Below, piece by piece: positions 17,063-19,767 of a DNA stretch of 19,767 nt (the first letter of the stretch is position 1; each line of letters starts with the position of its first letter). Position numbers and translations under genes: made by a program. This stretch comes from Colwellia sp. GTDB lineage: Bacteria; Pseudomonadota; Gammaproteobacteria; Enterobacterales; Alteromonadaceae. The notes beneath the pieces are model-generated. The model made no database searches, had not been told where the DNA came from, and saw only the letters and a list, made by a program, of their open reading frames with translations. The stretch spans positions 467-20,233 of the forward strand of contig DPHE01000040.1 of the NCBI GenBank assembly GCA_003521815.1. Reading direction: 5' to 3'.

Positions 17063-17080
17063 GTCAGACAAAAGTCTAAC
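17063..17080 (-). promoter_or_regulatory. 18-bp dyad (GTTAGAC-N4-GTCTGAC) before the chain-length gene
   Basis: Read on the minus strand the arms are GTTAGAC and GTCTGAC with TTTT between and AAA following, the same arms, spacing and trailing bases as at 6646-6663 upstream of prsR. It lies 9 bp after the export-protein stop and about 77 bp before the chain-length ATG. It may be a binding site for PrsR or another regulator, giving the downstream genes an internal control point, or an RNA hairpin that separates expression of the lipoprotein from the rest. No sigma-54 promoter is visible next to it. Confidence 0.55.
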
Positions 17081-17088
17081 TTATATAT

Positions 17089-17727
17089 TTAAAACCAAGC
17101 TTCAGGAATGATGATAATATCTCCTGGAAGCATATCAACGTTGGCACTAATTTCACCTTCCTTTATTAATTTATCAATCATAATATTATATTGTTTTTGT
17201 TGGTCATCTTCTATTCTCACTAAAATAGCATCATCTCCACCAGCAAACTCGGTTAAACCACCAACCTGAATCATTACATCCAACAACGTCATGTGCTGAG
17301 TATAATTAATCGCTTGAGGTTGTGCCGCTTCGCCAATAACGCGAATTTGTTCACTGAATGGACCAACAAAACTATTTACAGTCACCGTAACAATCGGCTC
17401 TCTTAAATAAGTCCCCAATATTTCTTCGATTGAACGGGCTAGCTCAGTGGGTGTTTTACCTGCCACTTTAATGTCTTCAACAAGTGAGGTGGTAATCATG
17501 CCATCGGGGCGAACAATGAATGAGCCTGATACTTCAGGATTGCGCCAAACAAAGATATTAAGTTCATCGCCGGCACCAATTAAATAGTTATAGGAATTGA
17601 TATCAGACGTATTAGAAGGATGTAATGTTGCTGTTGGCAACGCATTATTACTTGAACAGGCAGTAATTAGTTGTGCTAAAAAAAGCACAATGACCATTTT
17701 AAGTGATCCGGTAAAACGTTTATCCAT
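17089..17727 (-). CDS. XrtA/PEP-CTERM-associated polysaccharide export lipoprotein (Wza-like)
   Basis: Outer-membrane polysaccharide export lipoprotein. I choose the ATG at 17727 (212 residues) because AAAGGT lies 7 bp upstream and the protein then starts with a proper lipoprotein signal: positive MDKR, a hydrophobic core and lipobox LITAC with C24. An in-frame ATG at 17772 would add 15 residues that spoil the signal. The Poly_export domain covers about 45-130 (GAGDELNIFVWRNPEVSG) and an SLBB-type domain about 130-200 (IGEAAQPQAINY). This short form, without the multiple repeats and C-terminal helix of Wza, is usual for XrtA loci. It is the first gene of the minus-strand operon, divergent from the sugar transferase gene. 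Confidence 0.9.
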   Translation of the reverse strand: MDKRFTGSLKMVIVLFLAQLITACSSNNALPTATLHPSNTSDINSYNYLIGAGDELNIFVWRNPEVSGSFIVRPDGMITTSLVEDIKVAGKTPTELARSIEEILGTYLREPIVTVTVNSFVGPFSEQIRVIGEAAQPQAINYTQHMTLLDVMIQVGGLTEFAGGDDAILVRIEDDQQKQYNIMIDKLIKEGEISANVDMLPGDIIIIPEAWF

Positions 17728-17789
17728 GGTTAATACCTTTTTAGACATGAAATGTATAAGTAAATTTATCATATTATTATTCTTGCGAA

Positions 17790-17814
17790 TAATTCGAATA
17801 ATCCTTTCGAATTA
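17790..17814. repeat. Operator-like dyad upstream of the export operon
   Basis: Perfect 9-bp arms TAATTCGAA and TTCGAATTA are separated by 7 bp. It lies about 63 bp upstream of the export lipoprotein start and directly downstream of a TACAAT -10-like hexamer on the minus strand, a place where a bound repressor would block transcription. Function is inferred from symmetry and position only. Confidence 0.45.
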
Positions 17815-17879
17815 ATATTGTAGGATATTTTTTTATTAGATGCATAATTTTTAATGGAGATAAAGTAAACGTTCACTTT

Positions 17880-17897
17880 GGTTGTTAATGTTACAAC
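17880..17897. repeat. GGTTGT-centred dyad in the divergent region
   Basis: Arms GTTGT and ACAAC flank 7 bp. The outer sequence GGTTGT...TTACAAC is also found at the ends of the inverted repeat at 10860-10900, so the two may share a binding protein. The match is short, and chance cannot be excluded. Confidence 0.25.
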
Positions 17898-17995
17898 ACT
17901 ATTTTTTCCTAAATAACAATCAGCTTTCAGAGGTGATTGGCAATTTTCCTTGGTTGCAACTATTATTGAGGATGTTGTGTTGTGGTGTGGTGTTT

Positions 17996-18029
17996 TTTAC
18001 AAGGAAGTTTAGTTTACAAGGAAGTTTAG
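17996..18029 (+). repeat. 17-bp perfect tandem duplication carrying two Shine-Dalgarno copies
   Basis: The unit TTTACAAGGAAGTTTAG occurs twice without a gap (17996-18012 and 18013-18029). Each copy has AAGGAAG. The second is about 11 bp from the ATG at 18036 and is the likely ribosome-binding site; the first is 17 bp further upstream. It looks like a recent slippage duplication. Confidence 0.85.
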
Positions 18030-18035
18030 TCAAAA

Positions 18036-19439
18036 ATGTCTAGTCCAAAATTTAGAGATTTATCAGTATCCAGTAGAGCATTGATTCTAATTGAATTAAT
18101 GCTTCTTATTGGTGCGTTGCCATTGACGTTGTACTTAAATAATATAATTTATTTTATTAAGAGCAACCTCATAACAGATAATTATTTGTTTATATATGCG
18201 ATTGTTTTCGCTTTATTAAACCAATTAATATTTTTTTCATTAGGTTTGTATGATTCTAAATTAAGGATTAATTTTCGTAGTGTCATTCGTCGATTGCTTA
18301 TGTGTATCGCAGTTGCTTTTTTTCTGATGACCATAATAAATCCCTTATACGGTCAACATATATTACCCATTGAAATTTTAGCTTTCGCCTCCCTTGTTAG
18401 TTATATTTTGATTGCTAGCTTTCGTTACTTTACTTTTCAAGTAGACTTTTTTGGTTTTCGTAAACGTGTGATTTTAGTGCTTGGCACGGGCGAGCGAGCC
18501 TCGATAATTGAAAGAAGAATGCGAAGAGATGTCGACCGACAAAAATTTTTCGTGCACGGTTACATTGTTATGGATGGTGATTTAGAGGAGGGCATTCAGA
18601 AAGAAACTCGTATAACGCTTAAATGTTCCTTGGTTAATTATGCTTTAGAACACCATATCGATGAAATTATTGTTGCCAGTGATGAGCGACGTAATAATAT
18701 ACCTGTAGATGATCTGTTTGCCTGTAAAATTCGTGGTATCGAAATTACCGAAATTTTAGACTTTATCGAACAAGAAACAGGACAAATAGCAGTAAACCTT
18801 ATTTATCCTAGTTGGGTGATTTACTCTAATGGTTTTGCCTCTGTAAATCATTTGAGAAACCATTTAGATTGGCTCTTTAATGCCATTATGGCGGTAGTAC
18901 TGTTTATTATCACTTGGCCAGTGATGTTGATCACTATTATTTTGATGAAATTTGATGAAGGTTTGCGTGCACCTGTTTTTTATTTACAAGAGCGGGTAGG
19001 TATTGATGGTGAGCCGTTCGATATTATTAAGTTTAGAAGTATGAGGTTAGATGCCGAAAAATTTGGCGCTCGAATGGCCTCTAAAAATGACCCCCGTATT
19101 ACAAAAATAGGAAACTTTTTACGTAAGTATCGCATTGATGAGCTACCTCAAATGTATAACGTAATACGTGGTGATATGGGGTTTGTTGGCCCTAGGCCTG
19201 AACGTCCTGAGTTTGTTCAAAGCTTAATTAAAAACATTCCTTATTATAATGAACGCCATAATGTTAAACCAGGCTTAACCGGTTGGGCACAATTAAAGTA
19301 CCCTTATGGTGCTACAGCGGAAGACTCATTCGAAAAATTGAAATATGACCTTTATTATATTAAGTATCGTAGTTTTTTGCTTGATTTGCTTATTCTTGTA
19401 CGCACGGTAGAAATAGTTTTGTTTGGTAAGGGAAGATAA
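18036..19439 (+). CDS. XrtA/PEP-CTERM-type polyprenyl-phosphate sugar-1-phosphate transferase
   Basis: Initiating enzyme of EPS synthesis, 467 residues, resembling the TIGR03013 family. It transfers a sugar phosphate from a nucleotide sugar to undecaprenyl phosphate in the inner membrane. Four or five N-terminal helices (about 15-130) are followed by a Rossmann-like domain (VILVLGTGERAS, G150-G152), another membrane segment (about 278-305) and the catalytic domain. The latter shows KFRSMRLDAEKFG, the D368-E369 pair in RIDELPQ, GDMGFVGPRPERPEF and KPGLTGWAQ, all canonical. The length is normal. It is divergent from the export operon and heads a plus-strand unit that continues past the window. 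The sugar specificity cannot be read from the sequence. Confidence 0.93.
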   Translation: MSSPKFRDLSVSSRALILIELMLLIGALPLTLYLNNIIYFIKSNLITDNYLFIYAIVFALLNQLIFFSLGLYDSKLRINFRSVIRRLLMCIAVAFFLMTIINPLYGQHILPIEILAFASLVSYILIASFRYFTFQVDFFGFRKRVILVLGTGERASIIERRMRRDVDRQKFFVHGYIVMDGDLEEGIQKETRITLKCSLVNYALEHHIDEIIVASDERRNNIPVDDLFACKIRGIEITEILDFIEQETGQIAVNLIYPSWVIYSNGFASVNHLRNHLDWLFNAIMAVVLFIITWPVMLITIILMKFDEGLRAPVFYLQERVGIDGEPFDIIKFRSMRLDAEKFGARMASKNDPRITKIGNFLRKYRIDELPQMYNVIRGDMGFVGPRPERPEFVQSLIKNIPYYNERHNVKPGLTGWAQLKYPYGATAEDSFEKLKYDLYYIKYRSFLLDLLILVRTVEIVLFGKGR

Positions 19440-19441
19440 TG

Positions 19442-19501
19442 ATGCTTGTTGATTATCCATTGCAAATAGAAAATATTGGCCACAGAGGTACCAATAGATG
19501 A
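19442..19501 (+). CDS. Possible 19-codon coupling peptide
   Basis: An ATG 2 bp after the sugar transferase stop opens a 19-residue frame (MLVDYPLQIENIGHRGTNR) whose TGA overlaps the next ATG as ATGA. It could couple translation of the two genes. It has no recognisable domain and only the GGGAAG near 19430 as a ribosome-binding site, so it may be a chance frame. Confidence 0.2.
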   Translation: MLVDYPLQIENIGHRGTNR

Positions 19502-19767
19502 AAAACATTGCTCATATAGTTAGTAGTTTGGATGTTGGAGGGGCAGAGAAATTTGTTAAAAACATTTCAATTGAACAGTTTAAAAACGGCGACAGAGTTG
19601 TCATCGTCAGTTTTGGTAAACCAGATGATGACTTTCAAGCGATTATCCAGCAGCATGGAATTAAAGTACATAACCTAACAGGCGGTATTTTATCTCGCTT
19701 GGTTCAGTGTGTTAGTATTATGTTAACGATTAAAATAATTCATATCCACTCCCCCTCTGTGATTCGT
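19498..19767 (+). CDS. Glycosyltransferase (GT4-like), N-terminal 90 residues, cut by the window edge
   Basis: The visible 90 residues start MKNIAHIVSSLDVGGAEKFV, the N-terminal Rossmann strand and GGAE loop typical of GT-B glycosyltransferases of family 4. A second strand (RVVIVSFG) and a third (IIHIHSPS) follow in the usual order. It probably adds a sugar to the lipid-linked EPS unit begun by the neighbouring transferase. AGAGGT lies 8 bp before the ATG, which supports this start. The frame is open to the end of the window; the donor-binding C-terminal half is not seen. Confidence 0.85.
   Translation, partial: MKNIAHIVSSLDVGGAEKFVKNISIEQFKNGDRVVIVSFGKPDDDFQAIIQQHGIKVHNLTGGILSRLVQCVSIMLTIKIIHIHSPSVIR

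Larger units (their letters stand above)
17728..18035. other. Divergent intergenic region between the two EPS transcription units
   Basis: These 308 bp should hold both divergent promoters. I see a 9-bp-arm dyad (17790-17814), a possible minus-strand -10 (TACAAT, 17822-17817) without a good -35, a GGTTGT...ACAAC dyad (17880-17897), a GTTGCAAC palindrome (17953-17960) and a 17-bp tandem duplication next to the sugar transferase start. No GG-N10-GC sigma-54 promoter is present on either strand. Confidence 0.6.

Noticed and set aside
17930..17965. TTGGCAATTTTCCTTGGTTGC considered as a sigma-54 promoter for the sugar transferase
   Set aside because: GG and GC are 15 bp apart instead of 10, which sigma-54 does not tolerate.
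11029..19767. Looked for exosortase XrtA, a CRISPR array and insertion sequences
   Set aside because: No protein with the exosortase membrane pattern, no spaced direct repeats and no transposase or terminal inverted repeats are present.

Overview
This AT-rich window (most neutral positions are A or T) most resembles a marine gammaproteobacterium of the Alteromonadales, perhaps Colwelliaceae such as Colwellia or Thalassotalea. That placement is inferred from base composition, protein character and gene set, not from a search. The window is dominated by one PEP-CTERM/XrtA-type system: regulators, a sorted substrate and the exopolysaccharide (EPS) export machinery. The exosortase (XrtA) itself is not in the window and probably lies beyond the right edge.

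Left edge (1-465): the 5' half of a minus-strand tRNA-Arg(CCG), cut by the window edge. About 60 bp upstream of it lies a second, near-identical tRNA 5' half that stops at the anticodon. A 329-bp gene-free stretch follows, with an operator-like dyad and a possible promoter. Plus strand 466-10854: one tightly packed run of genes. An RND pump pair (periplasmic adaptor, inner-membrane permease) is followed after 3 bp by prsK (membrane histidine kinase), then prsR (sigma-54-activating response regulator) and prsT (long TPR protein).

10855-11964: a perfect 20-bp-arm inverted repeat, a sigma-54 type -24/-12 promoter (GG-N10-GC), a strong ribosome-binding site and a secreted protein ending in a PEP-CTERM sorting signal. 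A bidirectional terminator separates it from the convergent minus-strand operon. Minus strand 17727 down to 11966: exopolysaccharide export lipoprotein, chain-length determinant, tyrosine autokinase, beta-barrel outer-membrane protein and GspA/ExeA-like ATPase, in that transcription order. Plus strand from 18036: the initiating polyprenyl-phosphate sugar transferase, then a glycosyltransferase cut by the right edge.

Proposed working: PrsK/PrsR senses an unknown cue and, with sigma-54, switches on PEP-CTERM genes such as the one at 11029. The EPS genes build and export the polysaccharide with which exosortase-processed proteins are thought to work at the cell surface. Least expected are the RND pump joined to prsK, and an 18-bp dyad (GTTAGAC-N4-GTCTGAC, followed by AAA) found once before prsR and once before the chain-length gene in the same orientation relative to transcription.
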